DNA of 64,000 nucleotides from contig NZ_CP080387.1 of assembly GCF_030036535.1 (NCBI RefSeq), positions 2,108,001 to 2,172,000 of the forward strand, given 5' to 3'. Below are positions 16,767 to 25,269 of this stretch, one piece after another. The position numbers and the translations under genes were made by a program. The first letter of the stretch is position 1. Each line of letters begins with the position of its first letter. This DNA is from Agrobacterium cucumeris. GTDB lineage: Bacteria > Pseudomonadota > Alphaproteobacteria > Rhizobiales > Rhizobiaceae. Under the pieces are notes generated by a model that searched no databases, was not told the DNA's origin, and worked only from the letters and a program-made list of their open reading frames with translations.

Positions 16767-17408
16767 TTAGCCGTTTAGCCGCAATCCACCGATGAAAAGC
16801 TGCTCCAGATGCCGGGCCGCATCTTCAAAACGGCCATCGCCGCCGTGCCTGTCACCCAGCACCGCCCGCACCTGCACATCAAAATCCGCATAATGCTGGG
16901 TGGTCGACCAGATTGAAAAGATGAGGTGGTAGGGGTCACATTTGGCAATCCGCCCGGCCTTCACCCAGGCACGGATCACCTCGGCCTTTTCATCCACCAG
17001 TTGTTTGAGAGGCCCTTTCAGCTCATCTTCGATATGCGGCGCGCCCTGCAGGATTTCATTGGCGAACAGCCGGCTTTCGCGCGGAAAATCCCGCGACATT
17101 TCCAGCTTGCGGCGAATATAGGAGCGGATTTCGCTTTCAGGATTACCCTCGGCATCAAAAGCCCTGAGCGGATCAAGCCATGTATCCAGCACCCGCTCGA
17201 TGAGGGCACGATGCATCGCCTCCTTGGTGCGGAAATAATAAAGCACATTCGGCTTGGACATGCCGGCCGCCTCGGCAATCTGGTCTATGGTGGAACCACG
17301 AAAGCCGTTGATGGAAAAGACACTGAGCGCTGCCTCGAGGATAGCTTCCTGCTTTTCCTCCTGAATGCGGGTCCGCTTCTGTGTTTTCGCTGCGCGCGGT
17401 ATGGCCAT
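16767..17408 (-). CDS. rutR: TetR-family pyrimidine regulator (RutR-like)
   Basis: A 213-residue TetR-family repressor. The DNA-binding region is ILEAALSVFSINGFRG then STIDQIAEAAGMSKPNVLYYF (about residues 23-60); the C-terminal ligand domain has the FPRESRLFANEI and IFSIWSTTQHYADF blocks characteristic of RutR, which releases DNA when uracil or thymine binds. It is divergent from the pyrimidine catabolism operon, and the shared promoter region contains a near-consensus RutR site, supporting local control. RutR proteins also regulate distant genes. Confidence 0.85.
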   Translation of the reverse strand: MAIPRAAKTQKRTRIQEEKQEAILEAALSVFSINGFRGSTIDQIAEAAGMSKPNVLYYFRTKEAMHRALIERVLDTWLDPLRAFDAEGNPESEIRSYIRRKLEMSRDFPRESRLFANEILQGAPHIEDELKGPLKQLVDEKAEVIRAWVKAGRIAKCDPYHLIFSIWSTTQHYADFDVQVRAVLGDRHGGDGRFEDAARHLEQLFIGGLRLNG

Positions 17409-17543
17409 TCTCTGCTCTCTGTTTCTTTTCGATGCAATTGCCGCTACAGTATGATTAAAAAATAATCGACGCGTACAGTTTAGGCAAAATTAGTGCGATT
17501 CGTCACAAAAGTCCCTTGCTGACGTCATCGCAAATTTGCATTG

Positions 17544-17559
17544 TTTACCAGCCGGTCAA
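17544..17559. promoter_or_regulatory. rutR: RutR box candidate
   Basis: TTTACCAGCCGGTCAA matches the RutR palindrome TTGACCA-NN-TGGTCAA with one mismatch in each arm. It lies 110 bp before the pydC start, in the divergent rutR-pydC promoter region. Confidence 0.6.
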
Positions 17560-17668
17560 TTTATCCATCATCGCCAGCACAAGGCAATGGCTGTTATCTT
17601 AGCCGGCAAAAACGGGAACGGCACAAGCTTTGCTTCGATAAAAACAAAACAGGTGAGGACGACATTTC

Positions 17669-18916
17669 ATGGCGGCGGGTAAGAACTTGACGGTCAATGG
17701 CGACCGTCTGTGGGATAGTCTGATGGACATGGCGAAGATCGGCCCCGGTATCGCCGGCGGCAATAATCGCCGCACACTGACGGATGAGGACGGAGAAGGC
17801 CGCCATCTGTTCAAGCGCTGGTGCGAGGCGGCGGGCCTGACGCTTGGCGTCGACCGCATGGGCACCATGTTCGCCACCCGCGCCGGTGAGGATCCGGACG
17901 CGCTTCCTGTCTATATCGGCAGCCATCTCGACACCCAGCCGACGGGCGGCAAATATGACGGCGTGCTCGGTGTGCTGGCCGGGCTGGAAGTGGTGCGCAG
18001 CCTCAACGACCTCAACATCAAAACACGGCACCCCATCGTTGTCACCAACTGGTCGAACGAGGAAGGCGCGCGTTTTGCGCCCGCCATGCTGGCGTCAGGC
18101 GTTTTTGCCGGTATCCATGATCTCGATTACGCCTATAGCCGCACCGATACAGACGGCAAGACCTATGGCGACGAGCTGGAACGCATCGGCTGGCTGGGCG
18201 ATGAAGATGTCGGCGCGCGTAAAATGCACGCCTATTTCGAATATCACATCGAGCAGGGACCCATTCTGGAGGCGCAGGACAAACAGATCGGCGTCGTCAC
18301 CCATTGCCAGGGCCTGTGGTGGCTGGAAGTGACACTCAACGGCAAGGAAGCCCATACCGGCTCCACCCCGATGGCCATGCGCGTCAATGCCGGCCTTGCC
18401 GCCGCCCGCATTCTCGAAAAGGTGCAGGAAGTGGCAATGGCTCACCAGCCGGGCGCTGTCGCCGGCGTCGGCCAGATGATTTTCACCCCCAATTCCCGCA
18501 ATGTGCTGCCCGGCAAGGTGGTTTTCACCATCGACCTCAGAACGCCTTCGCAGGCGAAACTGGACAGCATGCGCGCCATCTTCGAGCGCGAAGTGCCAGT
18601 GATCGCCGAAGAACTCGGCGTCGGCTGCGCGATCGAAGCCATCGGCCATTTCGATCCGGTTACCTTCGACCCCGTGCTGGTGGGCCGGGTACGCGCTGCC
18701 GCCGAAAAACTCGGCTACAGCCACATGGACATCATCTCCGGCGCCGGCCACGATGCCTGCTGGACCGCAAGGGTCGCCCCCTCCACCATGATCTTCTGCC
18801 CCTGTGTGGACGGGCTTTCCCACAATGAAGCAGAAGAGATTTCGCCCGAATGGGCAAAAGCCGGTTGCGACGTGCTGCTGCATGCGGTGCTGGAGACGGC
18901 GGAGATCGTGGAATGA
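17669..18916 (+). CDS. pydC: Beta-ureidopropionase / N-carbamoyl-amino-acid amidohydrolase
   Basis: A 415-residue M20-type zinc amidohydrolase. YIGSHLDTQPTGGKYDG holds metal ligands His86 and Asp97, and NWSNEEGARFAP holds Glu131-132. Such enzymes hydrolyse N-carbamoyl-beta-alanine to beta-alanine, CO2 and ammonia, the last step of reductive pyrimidine degradation, and some also act on N-carbamoyl amino acids or allantoate. The neighbouring dihydropyrimidinase and RutR favour the pyrimidine role. It is the first gene of the operon. A repeat pair and a nuclease-like gene separate it from the dihydropyrimidinase. Confidence 0.88.
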   Translation: MAAGKNLTVNGDRLWDSLMDMAKIGPGIAGGNNRRTLTDEDGEGRHLFKRWCEAAGLTLGVDRMGTMFATRAGEDPDALPVYIGSHLDTQPTGGKYDGVLGVLAGLEVVRSLNDLNIKTRHPIVVTNWSNEEGARFAPAMLASGVFAGIHDLDYAYSRTDTDGKTYGDELERIGWLGDEDVGARKMHAYFEYHIEQGPILEAQDKQIGVVTHCQGLWWLEVTLNGKEAHTGSTPMAMRVNAGLAAARILEKVQEVAMAHQPGAVAGVGQMIFTPNSRNVLPGKVVFTIDLRTPSQAKLDSMRAIFEREVPVIAEELGVGCAIEAIGHFDPVTFDPVLVGRVRAAAEKLGYSHMDIISGAGHDACWTARVAPSTMIFCPCVDGLSHNEAEEISPEWAKAGCDVLLHAVLETAEIVE

Positions 18917-18934
18917 TCGTACCCACGAGGCCAA

Positions 18935-19097
18935 GCCCCCTCATCCGGCCCTTCGGGCCACCTTCTCCCCGGCGGGGAGAAGAAACCCGTGTCAAGCCCC
19001 TCACCCCGACCATCGATGTCACAGAAATATGCGACGGTTCCTCCCTATTCTTCTCCCCGCCGGGGAGAAGGTGGCCCGAAGGGCCGGATGAGGGGGC
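18935..19097. repeat. Family A palindromic repeat pair: perfect 50-bp inverted arms
   Basis: Arms 18935-18984 and 19048-19097 are exact reverse complements over 50 bp, separated by 63 bp. Each arm contains its own small hairpin (CTCCCCGGCGGGGAG type) and a GCCCTTCGGGC-like stem. The same unit recurs near 30342, 32940, 49029 and 56261. Here the two units are arranged tail-to-tail, the reverse of the other pairs. The element lies between pydC and the DUF559 gene. Confidence 0.9.
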
Positions 19098-19104
19098 AAG
19101 GGTC

Positions 19105-19539
19105 ATGGCAGACCACACCGGTAAAAAAGCAGCAAAACGCCACTCCGGCAAAACTGCACAAGCCCGAAAACTCCGCCGCGACGAGACCGACGCCGAATAC
19201 CGCCTCTGGTACGAACTGAAGGACCGGCGGTTGAACGGTTTCAAATTCGGCCGACAAGTCCCTCTTGGCCCTTACATCGCCGATTTCGTCTGCCGCGAAC
19301 AAATGCTGGTTGTCGAGCTTGACGGATCACAGCACGCCTCTTCCATGCATGACCGGCAAAGAACGCTCTGGCTCAACAATCACGGCTATGCGGTTCTACG
19401 GTTCTGGAACCACGAAATCTTCGAAGAGCTTTCCTTTACGCTCAACACCATCCTCGCCGTGCTGAACACTAAGACTTTCCCGCCTGATCATCCCGACCGC
19501 TATTCGCCAGCCCTCGCCACCGGGAACACAGTTCAATGA
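19105..19539 (+). CDS. DUF559 endonuclease-like protein (Vsr-like fold)
   Basis: A 144-residue protein with a basic N-terminus (KRHSGKTAQARKLRRDET) and a DUF559 domain: YIADFVC (Asp60) and LVVELDGSQH (Glu71, Asp73) form the D...ExD arrangement of Vsr/PD-(D/E)xK nucleases, and YAVLRFWNHEI is the conserved end. Activity is undemonstrated. The ATG follows the 50-bp inverted repeats by 7 bp, and the TGA overlaps the pydB start codon (ATGA), so the gene is embedded within the pyrimidine operon although it has no obvious metabolic link. It probably arrived by insertion. Confidence 0.85.
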   Translation: MADHTGKKAAKRHSGKTAQARKLRRDETDAEYRLWYELKDRRLNGFKFGRQVPLGPYIADFVCREQMLVVELDGSQHASSMHDRQRTLWLNNHGYAVLRFWNHEIFEELSFTLNTILAVLNTKTFPPDHPDRYSPALATGNTVQ

Positions 19540-20993
19540 CCGCCACCATCATCAAGAACGGCACCATCGTTACCGCCGACCTCACCTACAAGGCCGATGT
19601 AAAAATCGAAGGTGGCAAAATCACCGAGATCGGGCTTGATCTCACCGGCGGCACCATCCTCGATGCTACCGGATGTTACGTCATGCCCGGCGGCATCGAT
19701 CCGCATGTGCATCTGGAAATGCCGTTCATGGGCACCTATTCCGCCGATGATTTCGAGAGCGGCACGCGGGCGGCACTGGCCGGCGGAACAACCATGGTGG
19801 TGGATTTTTGCCTGCCGGAGCCCGGCCAACCGCTTCTCGACGCCCTGCAGCGCTGGGACAACAAGGCGACGCGGGCCAATTGCGACTATTCCTTCCACAT
19901 GGCCGTTACCTGGTGGGGCGAGCAGGTCTTCAACGACATGAAGACAGTGGTTCTGGAAAAGGGCATCAACTCCTTCAAGCACTTCATGGCCTATAAGGGC
20001 GCACTGATGGTGAATGACGACGAGATGTTCGCCTCTTTCTCGCGCTGCGCCGAACTGGGCGCCCTTCCCTTCGTGCATGCGGAAAACGGCGATATCGTCG
20101 CGCAGATGCAGGAGAAGCTGATGGCGGAAGGCAATACCGGGCCGGAAGCGCATGCCTATTCCCGCCCGCCCTCGGTGGAAGGCGAGGCCACCAACCGCGC
20201 CATCATCATCGCCGATATGGCCGGCGCGCCGCTTTACGTCGTCCACACCTCCTGCGAGCAGGCGCATGAAGCGATCCGCCGCGCCCGCCAAAACGGCATG
20301 CGGGTTTATGGCGAGCCACTGATCCAGCACCTGACCCTCGATGAAAGCGAATATGCCAATCCCGACTGGGATCACGCCGCCCGCCGGGTCATGTCGCCGC
20401 CCTTCCGCAACCACCAGCATCAGGACAGTCTCTGGGCGGGTCTCGCCTCCGGGTCGCTGCAATGTGTGGCGACCGACCATTGCGCCTTCACCACCGAACA
20501 GAAACGCTTCGGGCTGGGTGATTTCCGCAAGATACCAAACGGCACCGGCGGGCTCGAAGATCGCATGCCGCTGCTCTGGACCCATGGTGTGGTGACTGGA
20601 CGTCTGACGATGAACGAATTCGTCGCCGTCACCTCCACCAACATCGCCAAGATCCTCAACATCTATCCGAAAAAGGGCGCAATCCTCGTTGGCAGCGATG
20701 CCGATATCGTCGTCTGGGATCCGGCACTGAAAAAGACCATCAGCGCGGCGAGCCAGCAATCGGCCATCGACTACAATGTCTTTGAGGGACAAAAGATCAG
20801 GGGGCTGCCGCGCTTCACCCTGTCGCGCGGTCTCGTCAGCATCGAGGAGGGCAGCATCGAAACCCAGCCGGGCCACGGCCAGTTTATCGCCCGCGATCCC
20901 TACCCCGCCGTCAGCCGGGCGCTTTCCACCTGGAAGGAACTCGTTTCGCCGCGCCGGGTGGAACGCAGCGGCATTCCGGCATCGGGTGTGTAA
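19536..20993 (+). CDS. pydB: Dihydropyrimidinase / D-hydantoinase
   Basis: A 485-residue cyclic amidohydrolase that opens dihydrouracil or dihydrothymine (and hydantoins) to N-carbamoyl-beta-amino acids, the substrate of PydC. Metal ligands are visible: GGIDPHVHLE (His57, His59), the carboxylated Lys of SFKHFMAYKG (about 154), and the catalytic-site Asp in ATDHCAF. Length is normal for the family. Its ATG overlaps the DUF559 stop codon. PydA (dihydropyrimidine dehydrogenase), the first pathway enzyme, is not in this window. Confidence 0.93.
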   Translation: MTATIIKNGTIVTADLTYKADVKIEGGKITEIGLDLTGGTILDATGCYVMPGGIDPHVHLEMPFMGTYSADDFESGTRAALAGGTTMVVDFCLPEPGQPLLDALQRWDNKATRANCDYSFHMAVTWWGEQVFNDMKTVVLEKGINSFKHFMAYKGALMVNDDEMFASFSRCAELGALPFVHAENGDIVAQMQEKLMAEGNTGPEAHAYSRPPSVEGEATNRAIIIADMAGAPLYVVHTSCEQAHEAIRRARQNGMRVYGEPLIQHLTLDESEYANPDWDHAARRVMSPPFRNHQHQDSLWAGLASGSLQCVATDHCAFTTEQKRFGLGDFRKIPNGTGGLEDRMPLLWTHGVVTGRLTMNEFVAVTSTNIAKILNIYPKKGAILVGSDADIVVWDPALKKTISAASQQSAIDYNVFEGQKIRGLPRFTLSRGLVSIEEGSIETQPGHGQFIARDPYPAVSRALSTWKELVSPRRVERSGIPASGV

Positions 20994-20996
20994 CCA

Positions 20997-21434
20997 ATGA
21001 GCACTGTAGCAAAACGTGAAATCATCATCGCCGCTGCCGTTCTTTTAAACGAGCGGCGGCAAATGCTGGTGGTGCGCAAGCGCGGCACCACGCAATTCAT
21101 GCAACCGGGCGGAAAGATCGACCCCGGGGAAACGCCGGAACAGGCCCTGCGCCGCGAACTTGCCGAGGAAATCGGCCTGACCTTGCCAGACCATGCCGCT
21201 CATTATGAGGGTGTCTTTCGCGAGGAAGCCGCCAATGAGCCAGGGGCCGATGTCGTTGCCCATGCTTTTACAGCCAGACTTAATACCGAGGTTCTGCCGC
21301 AGGCGGAAATCGAGGAAGTGCGCTGGCTCGATCTCGACGCCACGCCCGATCTGCCGATCGCCAGACTCACCGAAACCCGCATGCTGCCATTGGCGCGCGC
21401 GGCCCTGACGGAAAGCGAAACCAAGCCACGATGA
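20997..21434 (+). CDS. NUDIX hydrolase
   Basis: A 145-residue NUDIX protein with the box GGKIDPGETPEQALRRELAE then EIGL (residues 38-61), matching GX5EX7REUXEEXGU. It would hydrolyse a nucleoside diphosphate derivative in the cytoplasm. It starts 3 bp after pydB and ends overlapping the ABC ATPase gene by ATGA, so it belongs to the same operon, perhaps cleaning up modified pyrimidine nucleotides. Substrate unknown. Confidence 0.85.
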   Translation: MSTVAKREIIIAAAVLLNERRQMLVVRKRGTTQFMQPGGKIDPGETPEQALRRELAEEIGLTLPDHAAHYEGVFREEAANEPGADVVAHAFTARLNTEVLPQAEIEEVRWLDLDATPDLPIARLTETRMLPLARAALTESETKPR

Positions 21435-22225
21435 ATCCGGCCTCCCCCTATTCCGTCGTTTCCGCCAGAAATCTCGGCCTCACCTTCGAAACGGGGGATG
21501 GGCCGGTACATGCCCTGTCCAATGTCGATCTCGAAGTCGGCAAGGGTGAATTCGTCTCCTTCATCGGCCCTTCCGGCTGCGGCAAGACCACCTTTCTGAG
21601 GGTCATTGCCGATCTCGAAAAACACACGTCGGGCGATATCACCGTCAACGGCACGACGCCGGAAAACGCCCGGCGAGACCGATCCTACGGTTATGTCTTT
21701 CAGGCCGCAGCACTTTATCCCTGGCGCAGCATCGAAAAGAACATCGCTTTGCCGCTCGAAATCATGGGTTACACCAAAGCCCAGCAGCGCGAACGCATCG
21801 ACCGCACGATGGACCTCGTCAACCTCAACGGCTTCGGCAAGAAATACCCCTGGCAACTCTCGGGCGGCATGCAGCAGCGCGCCTCCATCGCCCGCGCACT
21901 CGCCTTCGATGCCGACCTGCTGCTGATGGACGAGCCCTTCGGCGCGCTGGACGAAATTGTCCGCGATCATCTGAACGAACAGCTGCTGAAACTCTGGGAT
22001 ACGACCGGCAAGACCATCTGCTTCGTCACCCATTCCATTCCGGAAGCGGTTTATCTCTCGACGAAAATCGTCGTCATGTCGCCGCGGCCGGGGAGAGTGA
22101 CGGATGTGATCACATCCACCTTGCCTCGGGAAAGGCCGCTGGAAATTCGCGAGACACCGGAGTTTCTGGCGATTGCGCATCGCGTGCGTGAGGGGTTGAA
22201 GGCGGGGCATAGCTATGAGGGGTGA
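21431..22225 (+). CDS. ABC transporter ATPase (pyrimidine or related, NitT/TauT-type)
   Basis: A 264-residue ATPase of the NitT/TauT/SsuB group: Walker A GPSGCGKTT (46-54), Q-loop in YVFQAAALYPW, signature LSGGMQQRASIARAL, and Walker B LLLMDEPFGALDE. It powers the importer formed with the two permeases and binding protein downstream. It is coupled to the NUDIX gene by ATGA. A family B repeat separates it from the first permease. The operon context favours a pyrimidine, hydantoin or N-carbamoyl compound as substrate. Confidence 0.88.
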   Translation: MNPASPYSVVSARNLGLTFETGDGPVHALSNVDLEVGKGEFVSFIGPSGCGKTTFLRVIADLEKHTSGDITVNGTTPENARRDRSYGYVFQAAALYPWRSIEKNIALPLEIMGYTKAQQRERIDRTMDLVNLNGFGKKYPWQLSGGMQQRASIARALAFDADLLLMDEPFGALDEIVRDHLNEQLLKLWDTTGKTICFVTHSIPEAVYLSTKIVVMSPRPGRVTDVITSTLPRERPLEIRETPEFLAIAHRVREGLKAGHSYEG

Positions 22226-22256
22226 TGCTGGAAAAGACGCCGTTGCGGCAAGTGCT

Positions 22257-22412
22257 ACCCCCCTCTGTCCTGCCGGACATCTCCCCCACAAGGAGGGAGA
22301 TCGGCAAGGAGCGCTACAAATGTTCTTTCCACGGGCGTTGAGATGGCCGCGACCATGCCACGAGTCGATCTCCCCCCTTGAGGGGGAGATGCCCGGCAGG
22401 GCAGAGGGGGGT
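22257..22412. repeat. Family B (RIME-like) inverted-repeat element
   Basis: About 28-bp near-perfect inverted arms (ACCCCCCTCTGTCCTGCCGG at the left; complementary sequence at 22384-22412) enclose a second stem (CTCCCCC/GGGGGAG). The same arrangement recurs at 47327-47479. It resembles the mosaic intergenic elements described in rhizobia. It lies between the ATPase and permease genes of one operon. Confidence 0.85.
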
Positions 22413-22462
22413 AAACCGCGCCCTCGGAGCAAACGTAACCCTCATCAACCGGGGGTCAACCA

Positions 22463-23338
22463 ATGACCCTCCTCCGCCACCGCATCCTGCCCATCCTCAC
22501 CGTCCTCCTCGCCATCCTCATCGTCTGGCACCTCGCCGTCATCTACCTCAACATGCCCTTCGCCCGCGATCAGGCCACCCGCGCCGGCCAGACGCCGAGC
22601 TTCTCGCAACTCCTGCCGCAAACCTTCGCGCAGGAGCGCCCGGTCCTCCCCGCCCCGCACCAGATTGCCGCCGAACTCTGGGACACCACCGTCAACAAGG
22701 CCATTACCTCCAAGCGCAGCCTCGTCTATCACGCCGGCGTCACGCTCTCGGCCACACTGCTCGGTTTCGCCATCGGCGCTGCGCTCGGCATCCTGCTGGC
22801 CGTCGCCATCATCCACAATCGCGCCATGGACCGCTCCGTCATGCCGTGGATCATCGCCAGCCAGACGATCCCCATCCTCGCCGTTGCGCCGATGATCATC
22901 GTCGTGCTGAATTCCATCGGCATTTCCGGGTTGCTGCCGAAGGCGCTGATCTCCACCTACCTGTCCTTCTTCCCCATCGTCGTCGGCATGGTGAAGGGGC
23001 TGAGAAGTCCCGAAACCATCCAGCTGGACCTGATGCACACCTATAATGCCTCGCCTGCGCAAATCTTCTGGAAGCTGCGCTGGCCCGCTGCACTGCCTTA
23101 TCTCTTCACCTCGCTGAAGATCGCCATTGCCATTGCGCTGGTCGGCGCCATCGTCGGTGAATTGCCCACGGGAGCCGTCGCCGGTCTCGGCGCGCGGCTG
23201 CTTTCCGGCTCCTATTATGGCCAGACGGTGCAGATATGGGCGGCGCTGTTCATGGCCGCCGGTGTCGCAGCGCTTCTGGTGTCCATTATCGGCATCGCCC
23301 ACGCCGCGGTCCTGAAACGAATGGGAGCAAGGCCATGA
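22463..23338 (+). CDS. ABC transporter permease
   Basis: A 291-residue inner-membrane permease of the NitT/TauT (BPD_transp_1) type with about six helices. The EAA-like cytoplasmic loop lies in the MVKGLRSPETIQLDLMHTYN region (about residues 176-195). It starts with a hydrophobic helix immediately after MTLLRHR. The stop overlaps the second permease by ATGA, indicating a heterodimeric membrane channel. Confidence 0.87.
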   Translation: MTLLRHRILPILTVLLAILIVWHLAVIYLNMPFARDQATRAGQTPSFSQLLPQTFAQERPVLPAPHQIAAELWDTTVNKAITSKRSLVYHAGVTLSATLLGFAIGAALGILLAVAIIHNRAMDRSVMPWIIASQTIPILAVAPMIIVVLNSIGISGLLPKALISTYLSFFPIVVGMVKGLRSPETIQLDLMHTYNASPAQIFWKLRWPAALPYLFTSLKIAIAIALVGAIVGELPTGAVAGLGARLLSGSYYGQTVQIWAALFMAAGVAALLVSIIGIAHAAVLKRMGARP

Positions 23339-24207
23339 CCCATCCCGACTGGTTTATCGGCGCGATCCTGTTCTGGCTTGCCGCCTGGGCCTTCAACGAA
23401 TGGCTGGTGCGCCGCCGCTTCGTTTCCCCCTCGGCAAAGCGCATCAGCGGCATCGCCGTGCCGCTCCTCTTCGGATTGGCCATCCTCGTCTTGTGGGAAG
23501 GTCTGGTGCGTGGTTTTTCCGTACCGCCCATCCTGCTGCCGGCCCCCAGCGCCATTCTTGCCCGCCTTGCCGGCTCCCTGCCGATCCTCTGGGCGGATTT
23601 CCGCCAGACTTTCCTCAAATCGGTGCTGACAGGTTACGTGCTCGGCTGCGGCCTCGGTTTCCTCGTCGCCATCCTCATTGATCGCTCGCCCTTCCTTCAA
23701 CGCGGGCTGCTGCCCATCGGCAATTTCGTCTCCGCTCTGCCTGTCGTCGGCATCGCTCCCATCATGGTCATGTGGTTCGGTTTCGACTGGCAGTCGAAGG
23801 TCGCCGTTGTCGTCATCATGACCTTCTTTCCGATGCTGGTGAACACGGTGCAGGGGCTTGCCGCTTCCAGCCACATGGAACGCGACCTTATGCGCACCTA
23901 TGCCGCCGGCTGGTGGCAGACACTGGTGAAGCTGCGCCTGCCCGCCGCCTGGCCCTTCATCTTCAACGCCCTGAAAATCAACTCCACGCTGGCGCTAATC
24001 GGCGCCATCGTCGCGGAGTTCTTTGGCACGCCCATCGTCGGCATGGGTTTCCGCATCTCGGCGGAAATGGGCCGCAGCAATGTCGATATGGTCTGGGCCG
24101 AAATCGCGGTCGCCGCGCTCGCAGGCTCCGGCTTTTACGGTCTGGTGGCGCTCGCGGAGCGGGCCGTCACCTTCTGGCATCCGTCCGTCCGTGGGGGACG
24201 AACGTAA
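23335..24207 (+). CDS. ABC transporter permease
   Basis: A 290-residue second permease subunit, about six helices. The conserved loop MVNTVQGLAASSHMERDLMR is the ATPase-docking EAA segment. It begins at the ATG overlapping the previous stop. The two permeases are different enough to be a heterodimer. The substrate-binding gene follows 21 bp later. Confidence 0.87.
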   Translation: MTHPDWFIGAILFWLAAWAFNEWLVRRRFVSPSAKRISGIAVPLLFGLAILVLWEGLVRGFSVPPILLPAPSAILARLAGSLPILWADFRQTFLKSVLTGYVLGCGLGFLVAILIDRSPFLQRGLLPIGNFVSALPVVGIAPIMVMWFGFDWQSKVAVVVIMTFFPMLVNTVQGLAASSHMERDLMRTYAAGWWQTLVKLRLPAAWPFIFNALKINSTLALIGAIVAEFFGTPIVGMGFRISAEMGRSNVDMVWAEIAVAALAGSGFYGLVALAERAVTFWHPSVRGGRT

Positions 24208-24228
24208 ATAACGAAAAAGGGAACAGCG

Positions 24229-25221
24229 ATGAAAATGAAACTTGCATCCATGCTTCTTGCCGGCGCGTCAGTGGTGACGGCATTCAGTGCGCAGGCCGCC
24301 GACAAGATTACCCTGCAGTTGAAATGGGTGACCCAGGCACAATTCGCCGGTTATTACGTTGCCAAGGACAAGGGTTTTTATGAAGCCGAAGGCCTTGATG
24401 TCGATATCAAGCCGGGCGGCCCGGACATTGCGCCCGCACAGGTTCTGGCCGGTGGCGGCGCTGACGTGATCGTCGACTGGCTGCCATCCGCACTCGCCAC
24501 CCGTGAAAAGGGCGTGCCGCTGGTCAACATCGCCCAGCCATTCAAATCGTCGGGCATGATGCTCACCTGCCTGAAAGAAACCGGCGTCACCAAGCCCGAC
24601 GACTTCAAGGGCAAGACGCTCGGCGTCTGGTTCTTCGGCAATGAATATCCGTTCCTGTCGTGGATGGCGCACCTGAAAATCCCGACCACCGGCGGTGCGG
24701 ATGGCGTCACGGTTCTGAAACAGGGTTTCAACGTCGATCCGCTGCTGCAGAAACAGGCCGCCTGCATTTCCACCATGACTTATAATGAGTACGGACAGGT
24801 CCTCGATGCCGGCATCAAGCCGGAAGACCTCGTCACCTTCAAATATGAAGACGAAGGCGTGGCGACGCTGGAAGACGGGCTTTACGTTCTCGAAGACAAG
24901 CTGAAAGACGCCAAGTTCAAGGAAGACATGGTCAAATTCGTCCGTGCCTCCATGAAGGGCTGGAAATGGGCGGAAGAAAACCCTGACGATGCCGCAGATA
25001 TCGTCCTCGAAAACGACGCCTCCGGCGCCCAGACCGAAAAGCACCAGAAGCGCATGATGGGTGAAGTCGCCAAGCTGACTGCCGGCTCGAAAGGCGCGCT
25101 CGACAAGGCGGATTACGAACGCACCGTCAAGACGCTGCTCGGCGGCGGGTCCGATCCGGTCATTACCAGGGAACCCTCCGGCGCCTATACCACCGAAATC
25201 ACCGATGCGGCGCTGAAATAG
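24229..25221 (+). CDS. Periplasmic substrate-binding protein (NMT1/THI5-like)
   Basis: A 330-residue secreted protein with a Sec signal peptide (cleavage after SAQAA, about residue 23). The mature part opens KITLQLKWVTQAQFAGYYVA, the NMT1/THI5-like signature found in binding proteins for pyrimidines and their precursors, riboflavin or nitrate/taurine-like ligands. It captures ligand for the ATPase/permease pair encoded upstream. In this operon a pyrimidine or its degradation intermediate is the most likely ligand. A strong terminator follows. Confidence 0.85.
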   Translation: MKMKLASMLLAGASVVTAFSAQAADKITLQLKWVTQAQFAGYYVAKDKGFYEAEGLDVDIKPGGPDIAPAQVLAGGGADVIVDWLPSALATREKGVPLVNIAQPFKSSGMMLTCLKETGVTKPDDFKGKTLGVWFFGNEYPFLSWMAHLKIPTTGGADGVTVLKQGFNVDPLLQKQAACISTMTYNEYGQVLDAGIKPEDLVTFKYEDEGVATLEDGLYVLEDKLKDAKFKEDMVKFVRASMKGWKWAEENPDDAADIVLENDASGAQTEKHQKRMMGEVAKLTAGSKGALDKADYERTVKTLLGGGSDPVITREPSGAYTTEITDAALK

Positions 25222-25240
25222 TCTGAGGCGGGAAGATAAG

Positions 25241-25269
25241 ATCGCGCGGCGATGACCGCGCGATTTTGT
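25241..25269 (+). terminator. Rho-independent terminator of the pyrimidine operon
   Basis: A perfect 9-bp stem ATCGCGCGG / CCGCGCGAT with a 6-nt loop is followed by TTTTGTT, 19 bp after the binding-protein stop codon. Confidence 0.85.

Noticed and set aside
19533..20876. 447-codon open frame opposite pydB
   Set aside because: Antisense shadow without motifs.
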